A stretch of DNA of 16,798 nt from Thermomicrobiales bacterium (GTDB lineage: Bacteria > Chloroflexota > Chloroflexia > Thermomicrobiales > UBA6265), in NCBI GenBank assembly GCA_020847015.1, contig JADLCW010000139.1, forward strand, positions 1-16,798. The letters run 5' to 3'. The translations under genes were made by a program, and so were the position numbers. Every line of letters starts with the position of its first letter. Position 1 is the stretch's first letter. Of the stretch, positions 6,194 to 13,509 are shown piece after piece. The notes under the pieces were generated by a model, which was not told where the DNA came from, searched no databases, and saw only the letters and a list, made by a program, of their open reading frames with translations.

Positions 6194-7681
6194 TTAGCGC
6201 ATCGTAGATGGCAGGATGCCCAATTCGGCCCGATACTTGGCAACCGTGCGCCGGGCAATGCGGATGCCCCGCTGCATCAGTAGTTCGCAGATGCGGCGAT
6301 CGGTCAATTGCTCGCCCTTGCGCTGCTCCTCCAGCACCAACTCCTTGATGACGTCCTTGACGCTCAGCGAAGGGGTAAAGAAGTCGCTGAACGGGATCAC
6401 CTTGCGCGTCGGCAGCATGACGTACTTGTTGGCGGTGGCGCGGCTGACCGTGGATTCGTGAACGCCGACCTGCTGGGCGACGACGGCGCGGGTGAGCGGG
6501 CGCAGATCGCGTACCCCCCCGCGCAGGAATGGCTCCTGCAGCTCGCAGATGCACTTGCTGATCTTCAGGAGCGTCTCGCGCCGCTGATGGATGTTGGCGA
6601 TGAAGAGCTTGGCGCGCGAGGCGTAGGTGCGAACGTGATCGCGGTCTTCGCCGGTCACGAATGATCCGCCCCCGGCGCCGTTGGCGGTCGGCCCGCCGGC
6701 GGCTGTCGCGCCGTTCTTGTTGTTGGCCGACGTCGATGACCGGTGGCGTCCGAATTCTCCGGCCAGACGATCGTACATGGGATTCAGCCGCAGATGAAAG
6801 TGCGAGGTGTCGACCACCTCGACCTGCAACTCGTCATCCTTGATGCTGATGACGACATCCGGAGCCACATAGTGGGCGGACGATGGGGTGCGCCAGGAGC
6901 GCGCCTGCTGCGACTGAAGGGGGAAGGGGTTCAGGTGGGTGCGGATGAAGTCCCGTGCCGCCTCGACCTCCTCCACGGGGACTCCAAGCGCGCGGCTAAT
7001 CTGACCGAAGCGGTGAGCGCCAAGCGCGGTCAAATGACCGGTCAGAATCTCTTCGATGTACGGCGGTGGTTCCAGCCCGCCGGCTTCCAGATAGGCCAGT
7101 TGCAGCAGCAGTGATTCCTCCATCGTGCGCGCGCCGACGCCGATGGGGGCGACTTCCTGAATGACCACCACGACGGCCTCGATATCGGCGCGGTCGCGCT
7201 CGGTGAGGCGGGCGACCTCGTCCAGGTCGCATCCGAGCAGCCCGCGTTCGTCGATGCTGTCGATTAAATATTCGGCGATGGGGTAGTCGCGGGGATCGAG
7301 CAGGGTGCGGGCGTCGCGCAGGATTTGGTCGCGAATGTCGACGGCGTAGGCGACGAGGGTTAGCGGGTCGAAATCGTCGGAGTCATCGCGGGTCTGAATC
7401 TGGTCGACCATCACCTCCGGCATATCCCCGTACCGATCGGGTTGGTCGGCGGGATTACTCTGACTGACCAGGCAGACCGGGCAGAAGGTGCCCTCCAGGA
7501 CGTTGCCGCACAGCGGGCAGGTAGCGCGATCCTCGACATCGAGCGCGGGATTGGCGTCCATTTCGGCCTGGACGGCCTGTTGCAGCTCCTGACGGGAGAG
7601 ACTGAGGATGTAGTTGGCTTCAATGAGGCTGGGCGACACCCAGCTGTGCATCTCCTGACTGAAATCGAATCCGGTTTCCAT
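6194..7681 (-). CDS. rpoN: RNA polymerase sigma-54 factor with zinc-ribbon-like insertion
   Basis: The protein is 495 aa. It directs RNA polymerase to -24/-12 promoters and needs AAA+ enhancer-binding activators. Region I is recognisable (QELQQAVQAEMDANPALD, 31-48). Just after it comes CPLC-x8-CPVC (Cys55, 58, 67, 70), a zinc-ribbon-like knuckle not part of classical RpoN. The core-binding domain follows (about 105-310), then a Gly/Ala/Asn-rich linker (312-342), then EDRDHVRTYASRAKLFIANIHQRRETL. The DNA-binding domain has the helix-turn-helix VGVHESTVSRAT (405-416) and the RpoN box ARRTVAKYRA (476-485). The ATG at 7681 (AGGGG, 6-7 nt upstream) is chosen because homology starts there; the upstream extension to 7999 is arginine-rich and crosses the intergenic regulatory region. 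No activator gene is in the window. Confidence 0.95.
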   Translation of the reverse strand: METGFDFSQEMHSWVSPSLIEANYILSLSRQELQQAVQAEMDANPALDVEDRATCPLCGNVLEGTFCPVCLVSQSNPADQPDRYGDMPEVMVDQIQTRDDSDDFDPLTLVAYAVDIRDQILRDARTLLDPRDYPIAEYLIDSIDERGLLGCDLDEVARLTERDRADIEAVVVVIQEVAPIGVGARTMEESLLLQLAYLEAGGLEPPPYIEEILTGHLTALGAHRFGQISRALGVPVEEVEAARDFIRTHLNPFPLQSQQARSWRTPSSAHYVAPDVVISIKDDELQVEVVDTSHFHLRLNPMYDRLAGEFGRHRSSTSANNKNGATAAGGPTANGAGGGSFVTGEDRDHVRTYASRAKLFIANIHQRRETLLKISKCICELQEPFLRGGVRDLRPLTRAVVAQQVGVHESTVSRATANKYVMLPTRKVIPFSDFFTPSLSVKDVIKELVLEEQRKGEQLTDRRICELLMQRGIRIARRTVAKYRAELGILPSTMR

Positions 7682-7771
7682 GCAGATCCCCTGGTGTCCG
7701 CCCCCGGGCTGGCCCGGACGACGTGCTCGCGATGCGGCGATTCCCGGCGACGGTGTCCTGAATTGGCGCTG

Positions 7772-7796
7772 ATCGACGCGGTCTCCGCGAATCGAT
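7772..7796. promoter_or_regulatory. Hairpin/dyad in the rpoN leader
   Basis: ATCGA-CGCGG (7772-7781), loop TCT, CCGCG (7785-7789), a 2-nt bulge, TCGAT (7792-7796): a 10-bp stem. It falls about 40-60 nt downstream of the predicted rpoN start and 40-65 nt upstream of the predicted start for the divergent protease gene. It may be an RNA structure, a terminator or attenuator, or a regulator site. Confidence 0.3.
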
Positions 7797-7810
7797 GATA
7801 ATCGTGATGA

Positions 7811-7826
7811 TGGCAGGGTTCTTGCT
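7811..7826 (+). promoter_or_regulatory. Sigma-54-like promoter for the site-2 protease gene
   Basis: TGGCAGGGTTCTTGCT fits TGGCACG-N4-TTGCW with a single mismatch (G for C at position 6) and exact GG-to-GC spacing. The predicted start is near 7837, about 137 nt before the protease ATG at 7974. The element forms an imperfect 15-bp inverted repeat (13 of 15 identical) with the opposed element at 7844-7859. Confidence 0.55.
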
Positions 7827-7843
7827 AGTTTGTTAGAGCACCA

Positions 7844-7859
7844 CGCAAGAAGCTTGCCA
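7844..7859 (-). promoter_or_regulatory. Sigma-54-like promoter for rpoN
   Basis: On the minus strand, TGGCAAGCTTCTTGCG fits TGGCACG-N4-TTGCW except at position 6 (A) and the last W (G). Predicted start is near 7833, a leader of about 150 nt before the rpoN ATG. The element faces the one at 7811-7826 across 17 nt, so the two polymerase footprints would overlap. No convincing sigma-70 promoter was seen for rpoN. Confidence 0.5.
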
Positions 7860-7973
7860 CGCCGCGACGATCGGAACTCACGGCGCAGCATCCATGCGCC
7901 GGCTGATATGCTGTGGGACAGCGATGGACGAACGGGGGCGCGGGATGACTGCGAAGCTCGGCGAGCGAGGCTG

Positions 7974-9128
7974 ATGCGCGCGCTGACGATCGGACGCATT
8001 CAGGGAATCGCCATCAGGGTGCACCCGACGATCGCCATCGTGCTGCTTTGGGTGCTCCTCGACTGGGGTCGACTCAGCGGCGGAGGCGGCGCGCGTCTCT
8101 TCGGACTCCTTTTCATGCTGCTGGTTTTTGCCTGCGTGCTCCTTCATGAGCTTGGCCACGCCGTTATGGCGATGCACTATGGAGTGCACGTCCACGACAT
8201 CACCTTGTCGGTTATAGGCGGGGTGGCGCGCATGGGACATGTGCCGCTGCGCTCGCAGTCGGAGATGGCCATCGCCGTCGCCGGTCCGGTCGTCAATGTC
8301 GCCGTCGCCGCGGCGCTGACGCCGCTGCTGGCGCTCGCCGGAGTGCTCGGCGGCTACGCGGGACCGGGCGGTGTGGCGCTGGCCCTGCTGGAACCGAGTC
8401 TTGTCGGTCTCCTTGGCGGGCTGATCGCCGCGAACCTGATGCTAACCGTCTTCAACCTGTTGCCAGCGTTCCCCATGGACGGCGGCCGCATTTTGCGGGC
8501 TAGCTTGTCGTCGATGATCGGGCGCGATGTCGGCACTCGCATTGCGGTGCGGGTCGGGCAAGGCTTCGCCGCGCTGCTGGCCTTGGCGGGGGTATTCTGG
8601 CTGCACAGTTATGCGCTGCCACTGGTCGCAGTATTCATCGCGGTGGCCGCTCAGGCTGAGTGGCGCGCTGTCCGTATCGAGTCGGCGCTGCGCCGGATGC
8701 GCGTCGGCCAGTTCGCCCTGTGGGATATGGGCGGCGTCTCGCCGGCGCAGCCGCTATCGTACGCGCTACGCGGCGGGCCGCGGGACCTGGCTGTGATCGA
8801 GGACGGACGAGTAGTCGGCATGCTCTGGCGCAACCGACTCCTCAATGAACTCGGCCGCGGCGCCGGAGGCGTTGCGGTGCGCGAGGTGATGGATCGCGAG
8901 TTCGTCGCGGTCGATGTCGATGACTCCGTCTATGACGTGCATCAATACATGAACGGCAGCGGCCGCTGGGCGGTTCCGGTGGTGGAAGGCGGCCTCTATC
9001 GCGGCGTGTTCACCATCGACCGTCTCGCCCATATCTACCGCCAGGTGACGCCGCATCCGATCCCCGGACTGGATCCCGGGAGTCTCCTCGCCACACTCGA
9101 TGGTTGGTGGCGCGCCGCGGTCCGCTAA
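7974..9128 (+). CDS. Site-2 protease (M50 family) with C-terminal CBS-like region
   Basis: The protein is 384 aa, an intramembrane zinc metalloprotease of the cytoplasmic membrane. The zinc motif HELGH is at 58-62 within a hydrophobic helix. The second signature, NLLPAFPMDGGR, is at 161-172 with Asp169 as the third zinc ligand. Several other hydrophobic segments lie at about 18-30, 97-155 and 190-217. Residues about 235-365 form a soluble CBS-like pair (DLAVIEDGRVVGML, then VREVMDREFVAVDVDDSVYDV and WAVPVVEGGLYRGVFT), which in relatives may sense adenine nucleotides. The ATG at 7974 is chosen because MRALTIGRIQGIAIRVHP is the usual start of this family. Its Shine-Dalgarno (GAGG) is close; the ATG at 7908 is an alternative. 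The substrate is unknown; relatives cleave anti-sigma factors or other membrane proteins. Confidence 0.9.
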   Translation: MRALTIGRIQGIAIRVHPTIAIVLLWVLLDWGRLSGGGGARLFGLLFMLLVFACVLLHELGHAVMAMHYGVHVHDITLSVIGGVARMGHVPLRSQSEMAIAVAGPVVNVAVAAALTPLLALAGVLGGYAGPGGVALALLEPSLVGLLGGLIAANLMLTVFNLLPAFPMDGGRILRASLSSMIGRDVGTRIAVRVGQGFAALLALAGVFWLHSYALPLVAVFIAVAAQAEWRAVRIESALRRMRVGQFALWDMGGVSPAQPLSYALRGGPRDLAVIEDGRVVGMLWRNRLLNELGRGAGGVAVREVMDREFVAVDVDDSVYDVHQYMNGSGRWAVPVVEGGLYRGVFTIDRLAHIYRQVTPHPIPGLDPGSLLATLDGWWRAAVR

Positions 9129-9140
9129 TCGTCCGTCAGC

Positions 9141-9169
9141 TTGACCGGTTACGGTCTGCTGGCTAGGAT
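9141..9169 (+). promoter_or_regulatory. Sigma-70 promoter of the iscR-iscS operon
   Basis: TTGACC (9141-9146), a 17-bp spacer and TAGGAT (9164-9169) form a near-consensus promoter, with a predicted start near 9176. AGTCAGTAT at 9172-9180 resembles half of the known IscR type 1 site, but the other half is not evident. A short hairpin (9184-9194) precedes the ribosome-binding site. Confidence 0.75.
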
Positions 9170-9211
9170 GGAGTCAGTATTCTGCGGAGTCCGCGGCGAA
9201 GCGGTGGTGCA

Positions 9212-9670
9212 ATGAAAGTATCGACACGAGGTGAATACGGGGTCCGGGCGATGGTGGCATTGGCGCATCAGTATGGCCAGGGTCCGATGTCGATCGCGGC
9301 GATCTCGCGCGCTTCGGCGATCCCCACCGCCTATCTGGAGCAGTTGATCGGGCCGCTGCGCCGCGCCGAACTCGTCACCAGCAAACGCGGCGCCCGCGGC
9401 GGATACCAGCTTGCACGCTCCCCCGATCAGGTGAAGGTGGGTGAGGTGTACCGGGTGATGGAAGGCCCGGTCGCGCCGATGGATTGCGTCTCCGAGGATG
9501 CCTCTCAGCAGACATGCCCGTTCATCATCGGCTGCGAGACGCGGCCGGTTTGGCTGAGGATGCGCGACGCCATTATCGATACGCTCGATTCGACGACGTT
9601 GGCTGATCTGATCGCCCAGAGTCCGGTGCGGCCTCCGACCGGCAGTGAGGCGTCCCCCTCCTCCTCCTAG
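9212..9670 (+). CDS. iscR: Rrf2-family transcriptional regulator, IscR-like
   Basis: The protein is 152 aa. The Rrf2 start MKVSTRGEYGVRAMVALA and the winged helix (SIAAISRASAIPTAYLEQLIGPLRRAELVTS, then the wing KRGARGGYQLAR) are clear. Three cysteines, Cys92, Cys102 and Cys108, fall where IscR binds its [2Fe-2S] cluster. Spacing is C-x9-C-x5-C, against C-x5-C-x5-C in E. coli IscR. This favours an Fe-S-sensing role over the cysteine-sensing CymR branch, though that is inference. The C-terminal tail is Ser/Pro-rich and probably disordered. The cysteine desulfurase follows after 74 nt, so autoregulation of a sulfur-mobilising operon is the likely role. Confidence 0.85.
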   Translation: MKVSTRGEYGVRAMVALAHQYGQGPMSIAAISRASAIPTAYLEQLIGPLRRAELVTSKRGARGGYQLARSPDQVKVGEVYRVMEGPVAPMDCVSEDASQQTCPFIIGCETRPVWLRMRDAIIDTLDSTTLADLIAQSPVRPPTGSEASPSSS

Positions 9671-9744
9671 ATCTCGACACCGAACGACCGGAACGCTCGA
9701 TGGTCTGCATCGAGCCATTCGTTTTGCCTAGTGTGGAGCTGCGT

Positions 9745-10941
9745 ATGCTGCCTACCGCCAAGGACGACACGATTTATCTGGATCATGCTGCGACGACCCC
9801 GGTCGACCCGCAAGTACTCCAGATCATGCTGCCCTATTTCACCCAGCAGTTCGGCAACCCCTCCAGTCTTTACCGCCTGGGGCAGGAAGGGCGCGCCGCG
9901 CTGGATCGGGCGCGCAGTTCGGTGGCCCGCACCCTCGGTTGCATCCCGTCGGAGATTGTCTTCACCGGCGGCGCGACCGAGAGCGACAATCTCGCGATCG
10001 AGGGCGTCGCTTGGCGTCGCCGCCGGCTCCAGGGCGACGCGCCGGCTCCGCATATCGTGACAACGTCGATCGAGCATCACGCCGTGCTCCACCCGGCTCA
10101 GAGCTTGCAGCAGCGTGGGTTCACCGTCACCTTCGCGGCGCCGAATGAACACGGCGTCGTGCCAGCGGAGCGCGTGATCGCGGCGATTCGTCCCGAAACC
10201 TGCCTGATTTCGGTGATGTATGCGAACAACGAAACCGGAGCCATCCAGCCGGTGGCGGAGATCGGCCGGATAGCGCGAGAGCGCGGCATCCCCTTCCACG
10301 TCGATGCGGTGCAGGCGGCCGGCGCCCTGCCGCTCCGGGTGGACGACATCGGGTGCGACCTGCTGTCGCTGTCGGCGCACAAGTTCTACGGTCCGAAGGG
10401 TGTCGGGGTGCTGTATATCCGCCGCGATACGCCGATTGACTTCGTGCAGCAGGAGGGCGGCGGACAGGAAGAGGGCAGGCGCGGCGGGACCGAAAACGTA
10501 CCCGGCATCGTCGGACTCTCGGCCGCGCTGGAGAAAGCCGAGCACCTGCGCGAAGCGTACGTGACTCATTGCAGCGGTCTGCGCGACCGGATGGAGGAAG
10601 CGCTGTTTGCGGCCATCCCCGACGCGCAGCTTAACGGCCCGCGCGATCGGGCGCTGCGACTGCCCGGTCATTTGAATGTGGCGATCCCGGGGGTGCAGGG
10701 CGAGACCGCATTGCTCAGTCTCGACATGCAGGGTGTGGCCGCATCCGCTGGTTCTGCCTGCACCACCGGCAACGCCGAGCCGAGCCACGTGCTGATGGCG
10801 ATGGGTGCATCGGAAGAGCGGAGCCGGGCGAGTCTGCGGTTCAGCCTGGGGCGCGATACGACCGCCGACGATGTCGACGAGGCGGTCGATATTTTGATCG
10901 AGACGGTGGAACGGGTGCGGGAGCTGGCCGGCGCTCGATGA
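9745..10941 (+). CDS. iscS: Cysteine desulfurase (IscS/NifS family)
   Basis: The protein is 398 aa. This cytoplasmic pyridoxal-phosphate enzyme converts cysteine to alanine and an enzyme persulfide for Fe-S cluster and tRNA thiolation pathways. YLDHAATTP opens the protein. GGATESDN (75-82), EHHAV (110-114) and HVDAVQ (185-190) line the cofactor pocket. The Schiff-base lysine is Lys213 in SAHKFYGPKG, and RRGGTENVPG is present. The catalytic cysteine is Cys339 in SAGSACTTGN, on the loop typical of group I enzymes. The ATG at 9745 has GGAG 6 nt upstream and gives the usual N-terminus; the ORF start at 9700 adds a non-conserved stretch. No iscU-like scaffold gene follows in the window. Confidence 0.93.
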   Translation: MLPTAKDDTIYLDHAATTPVDPQVLQIMLPYFTQQFGNPSSLYRLGQEGRAALDRARSSVARTLGCIPSEIVFTGGATESDNLAIEGVAWRRRRLQGDAPAPHIVTTSIEHHAVLHPAQSLQQRGFTVTFAAPNEHGVVPAERVIAAIRPETCLISVMYANNETGAIQPVAEIGRIARERGIPFHVDAVQAAGALPLRVDDIGCDLLSLSAHKFYGPKGVGVLYIRRDTPIDFVQQEGGGQEEGRRGGTENVPGIVGLSAALEKAEHLREAYVTHCSGLRDRMEEALFAAIPDAQLNGPRDRALRLPGHLNVAIPGVQGETALLSLDMQGVAASAGSACTTGNAEPSHVLMAMGASEERSRASLRFSLGRDTTADDVDEAVDILIETVERVRELAGAR

Positions 10942-11001
10942 GCGCTCGGGCCAACCGGAGTTCGATCCTCGCCGAAGCACTTCGGAAGCGACGAGACAAG
11001 C

Positions 11002-11028
11002 ACCGGGAGCAGGTCAGCGCTCCCCGGT
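11002..11028 (+). terminator. Probable terminator of the iscR-iscS operon
   Basis: ACCGGGAGC (11002-11010) pairs with GCTCCCCGGT (11019-11028): nine base pairs with one bulged C and an 8-nt loop, about 60 nt beyond the iscS stop. No U-tract follows. A weaker 6-bp hairpin (10931-10945) overlaps the stop codon itself. Confidence 0.5.
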
Positions 11029-11331
11029 CACGCATTGCGAATAGTGCCCAAAATCTCGAGACATCCGCGCTGCAACCGGGATCTCACTTGTTGCGACGAG
11101 ATAGGCGTCATTTACGATGCTAGAAAATCCAATTTTTGTGTCCAAGATTTCCTTGGTCTTGGCGACGGAATGTCGTTCGCTCAAGGCGAAGCGTCATAAA
11201 TGGTCAAATCGGGTCAAGGTTAAACGCAACAGGACCGAACCGGCCCAGCACATATTGTGCACCTGGTTGTGAGCATTGCGCGACAGCGATGTTCTACGCC
11301 GGATGGCGAAGTCGTTCCGGGTTCCCTGCGC

Positions 11332-11343
11332 CCTTGCGCAAGG
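11332..11343. terminator. 12-bp palindrome after scpB, weak terminator candidate
   Basis: CCTTGCGCAAGG is a perfect palindrome 19 nt beyond the scpB stop, at the presumed end of the minus-strand operon. As RNA it could form only a 4-bp stem with a 4-nt loop, so termination is uncertain. Confidence 0.25.
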
Positions 11344-11362
11344 TGTACCGCGACCGCGGCGA

Positions 11363-12013
11363 TCAATCCGGCAACCCGACGCCGCCGTCCGCGTCGGGGG
11401 CGTCAGCGAGTGCGGCAGAGAGCAGTTCCGCCGCATCGGTCCCGCCGATCTCGCCCAATTCCGGTAGGTCGGACAGCGACGCCAACCCGAAATGGCGCAA
11501 GAACTCGGGCGTCGTCGCGTACTCGATTGGGGCGCCGATGACCGGGCGGCGGCCGGCGGCGGAGATCAGTCCGCGGCCGTGCAGCGTCGCCAGCACCCCC
11601 GAGCAGTCGACGCCGCGCACCGCCTCGATTTCACCCCGCGTCGTCGGTTGGCGGTAGGCGATGATGGCGAGCGTCTCCAGCGCGGCCGGCGAGAGCCGCG
11701 CCTCTCGCTCCAAACCGAGGAAGCGGCGAATGCGACCGGCGAAGCGCGGCGCGGAGGCGAGTTGCAATCGCCCCTGATTGCGAATCAGCACCCAGCCGCG
11801 GTCGGTGCGCTCGTCAAGCATCGCCAACGTGTTCTCGATCCGGGCACGGGGCACGCCGGCTCCCTGCGCAAGTTGCTCGGAACTAGTCGGCTCCGGGGCC
11901 ACCAAGAGCATCGCCTCGATCAGCGCCGCGAGCTCGGCGTCGTCCAGGTCCGGGTCGTCGAGGGGCGCCTGCCGTGCAACACTGGCGCCGGGTTCACGGT
12001 CACGCGCATTCAT
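11363..12013 (-). CDS. scpB: Segregation and condensation protein B
   Basis: The protein is 216 aa. It is a subunit of the SMC-ScpAB complex that compacts and segregates the chromosome. Two winged-helix domains are recognisable. The first contains ELAALIEAMLLVAPEPTSSEQLAQ and LQLASAPRFA. The second contains LSPAALETLAIIAYRQPTTRGEIEAVRGVDCSGVLATL and GRPVIGAPIEYATTPEFLRHFGL, a strongly diagnostic stretch. The N-terminal 25 residues and the acidic C-terminal tail (ADAPDADGG) look disordered. Its ATG overlaps the scpA stop (ATGA), indicating translational coupling. Confidence 0.95.
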   Translation of the reverse strand: MNARDREPGASVARQAPLDDPDLDDAELAALIEAMLLVAPEPTSSEQLAQGAGVPRARIENTLAMLDERTDRGWVLIRNQGRLQLASAPRFAGRIRRFLGLEREARLSPAALETLAIIAYRQPTTRGEIEAVRGVDCSGVLATLHGRGLISAAGRRPVIGAPIEYATTPEFLRHFGLASLSDLPELGEIGGTDAAELLSAALADAPDADGGVGLPD

Positions 12014-12777
12014 GTCGATTCATCGCCAAGCAGCGCGGCTTCAGCAAGCGCCCGGTCGAGCAGCCGTAGTGTGATCTCCCCGAAGGGGACTGGTTGCTCG
12101 GCGTCGATGGCTTGCCGCCGCATCAGCACCAGCACCGCAAGAAAGCCGACTCGCATTTGCCGCCGCTCGCGGTAATCGAACACCTGCCAGAACGCGACCG
12201 CTCTGCTTCGTTCGAATGCGGCGAGCACCCGCCCGATCATCTGATGGAGTGAGACGACCGGTTTGCGCGGCGTCGGAAGCGGCGGCGGAGCGATCAGAGC
12301 GAGGCGCCGCCGCAAGGCGCGCGCGAGCGCTGCCGAGGATCCGGGAGCCAGGCGCGGCGCCACGGTCAGCGGCATAGCGATGCCCGCTCCGCGCGAAAAT
12401 GAGCTCAGCCCGAGTTTATCCAAATGGCCGAGGCGTTCGCCAGCCTGCCGAACGGCGCGGTATTCCGCCAGTTGGCGGACCAGGTCGTCGTCACTTGATT
12501 CCTCGGCGACGGTCGCCGGGCGCGGCAGCAGCGCGCGCGATTTGAGCAGCAATAGCCGGCCGGCAACCGCCGTGAACGAAGCGATTGCTTCTGGCGCCGC
12601 GCGGTCAATTGCACCGAGGTGCGCGAGAAACTGGTCGGTGACCGCCACCAGCGAGATTTCAGCGATCGGCAACTGCTCCCGCTCGATCAGGCGCAGCAGC
12701 AGATCGAGCGGCCCCTCAAAGGAAGGGAGGCGCAACTGGTAGTCAGTGAGATCGGTCGGGTCGGCCGTGGTCGCCAT
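12010..12777 (-). CDS. scpA: Segregation and condensation protein A
   Basis: The protein is 255 aa. It is the kleisin subunit that bridges SMC heads and binds ScpB. The N-terminal signature FEGPLDLLLRLIERE (20-34) and the following PIAEISLVAVTDQFL are typical, as is LLLLKSRALLP in the N-terminal domain. The C-terminal winged helix holds FLAVLVLMRRQAIDAEQPVPFGEI. The central linker is Ala/Arg/Pro-rich. The ATG at 12777 lacks a clear Shine-Dalgarno. The gap to the upstream site-2 protease is 74 nt and scpB overlaps by 4 nt. Confidence 0.95.
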   Translation of the reverse strand: MATTADPTDLTDYQLRLPSFEGPLDLLLRLIEREQLPIAEISLVAVTDQFLAHLGAIDRAAPEAIASFTAVAGRLLLLKSRALLPRPATVAEESSDDDLVRQLAEYRAVRQAGERLGHLDKLGLSSFSRGAGIAMPLTVAPRLAPGSSAALARALRRRLALIAPPPLPTPRKPVVSLHQMIGRVLAAFERSRAVAFWQVFDYRERRQMRVGFLAVLVLMRRQAIDAEQPVPFGEITLRLLDRALAEAALLGDEST

Positions 12778-12851
12778 GCGTGCGGCGAGTGTACGGCGCC
12801 GAGCGAATCCAGTTCGTTCGAGCGGCTGCGCGCGAACATCGGACGCCGACG

Positions 12852-13502
12852 CTAGATCGCCGTGAGCATGCGGAAGATGAGGTTGTACACCGGCATCACC
12901 ATGGCGGTGATGACGGTCGGTGCGAGGAAGATGAGCAGCAAAAGAATGCCGAAGCTAAAGCGCTCAAGATTCGCGAGCGCTGGCCGCCAGAAATCGGGCA
13001 CGAGCGCGGCCAGCAGCCGCGAACCGTCGAGCGGCGGCACTGGAATCATGTTGAAGGCAGCCAGCGCGACATTGAGCGCGACAAAGGTTTGCAACCCCTG
13101 CGCGAGCGGTGTTTCCTGCACGGCTGCTCCACCGAAACGTAGCGAGAGCGCCCCGGCGATCGCCAGCACGACGTTGGACGCCGGGCCAGCCAGCGCCACC
13201 ACTGCCATGCTGCCATGCTTGCCGAAGCGACCCAGCGGACGTAATCGGTAGGTGTTGACCGGCACCGGTCGGCCCCAGGCGAACCCGAATCCGGTGACGG
13301 CGATGAGCAGGAACATGAAAAACCCGAGTGGGTCGAAGTGCACGACCGGGTTGAGACTGACTCGCCCCAGATGGTAAGCGGTATCGTCGCCCAATTGCAG
13401 GGCTGTCCAGGCGTGCATGAACTCATGGATCGTGATGGCGATGATATAGGTGATCATCACCATCACGATCAGTTGTGGATCGAACTCGGGAAAACCGCTC
13501 AC
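12852..13502 (-). CDS. Site-2 protease family protein (M50, short form)
   Basis: The protein is 216 aa from a GTG start 7 nt after the oppF stop. Four to five hydrophobic segments mark an integral membrane protein. The zinc motif HEFMH is at 26-30 in the first helix. NMIPVPPLDGSR (151-162) supplies the third ligand, Asp159. The middle contains WGRPVPVNTYRLR and ALAGPASN, typical of the compact YwhC-like branch. No PDZ or CBS domain is present. Its position directly upstream of scpA may reflect only shared transcription. The substrate is unknown. Confidence 0.9.
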   Translation of the reverse strand: MSGFPEFDPQLIVMVMITYIIAITIHEFMHAWTALQLGDDTAYHLGRVSLNPVVHFDPLGFFMFLLIAVTGFGFAWGRPVPVNTYRLRPLGRFGKHGSMAVVALAGPASNVVLAIAGALSLRFGGAAVQETPLAQGLQTFVALNVALAAFNMIPVPPLDGSRLLAALVPDFWRPALANLERFSFGILLLLIFLAPTVITAMVMPVYNLIFRMLTAI

Positions 13503-13509
13503 GATGCGC

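Larger units (their letters stand above)
10942..11362. other. Gene-poor, AT-richer intergenic region between iscS and scpB
   Basis: No convincing gene was found in these 421 bases. The stretch at about 11095-11215 is clearly richer in A/T than the rest of the window (AAAATCC, ATTTTTG, CATAAATGG). One unrecognised frame, ATG 11117 to TGA 11272 (51 codons, basic, includes SLKAKRHKW), lacks a good ribosome-binding site. GGTCAA occurs twice, ten bases apart, near 11200-11216. A small RNA or a worn gene remnant is possible. Confidence 0.5.

Noticed and set aside
7682..7999. N-terminal extension of sigma-54 to 7999
   Set aside because: It is Arg/Ser-rich and non-conserved, and would overlap the divergent gene start and the promoter region.
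10955..10985. GAGTTCGATCCTCGCC, resembling a tRNA T-arm
   Set aside because: Only three stem pairs form, and no matching acceptor or anticodon arm is nearby.
10938..11123. 61-codon ORF overlapping the iscS stop as ATGA
   Set aside because: Composition is low-complexity Arg/Ser, it runs through the terminator-like hairpin at 11002-11028, and no family is recognised.
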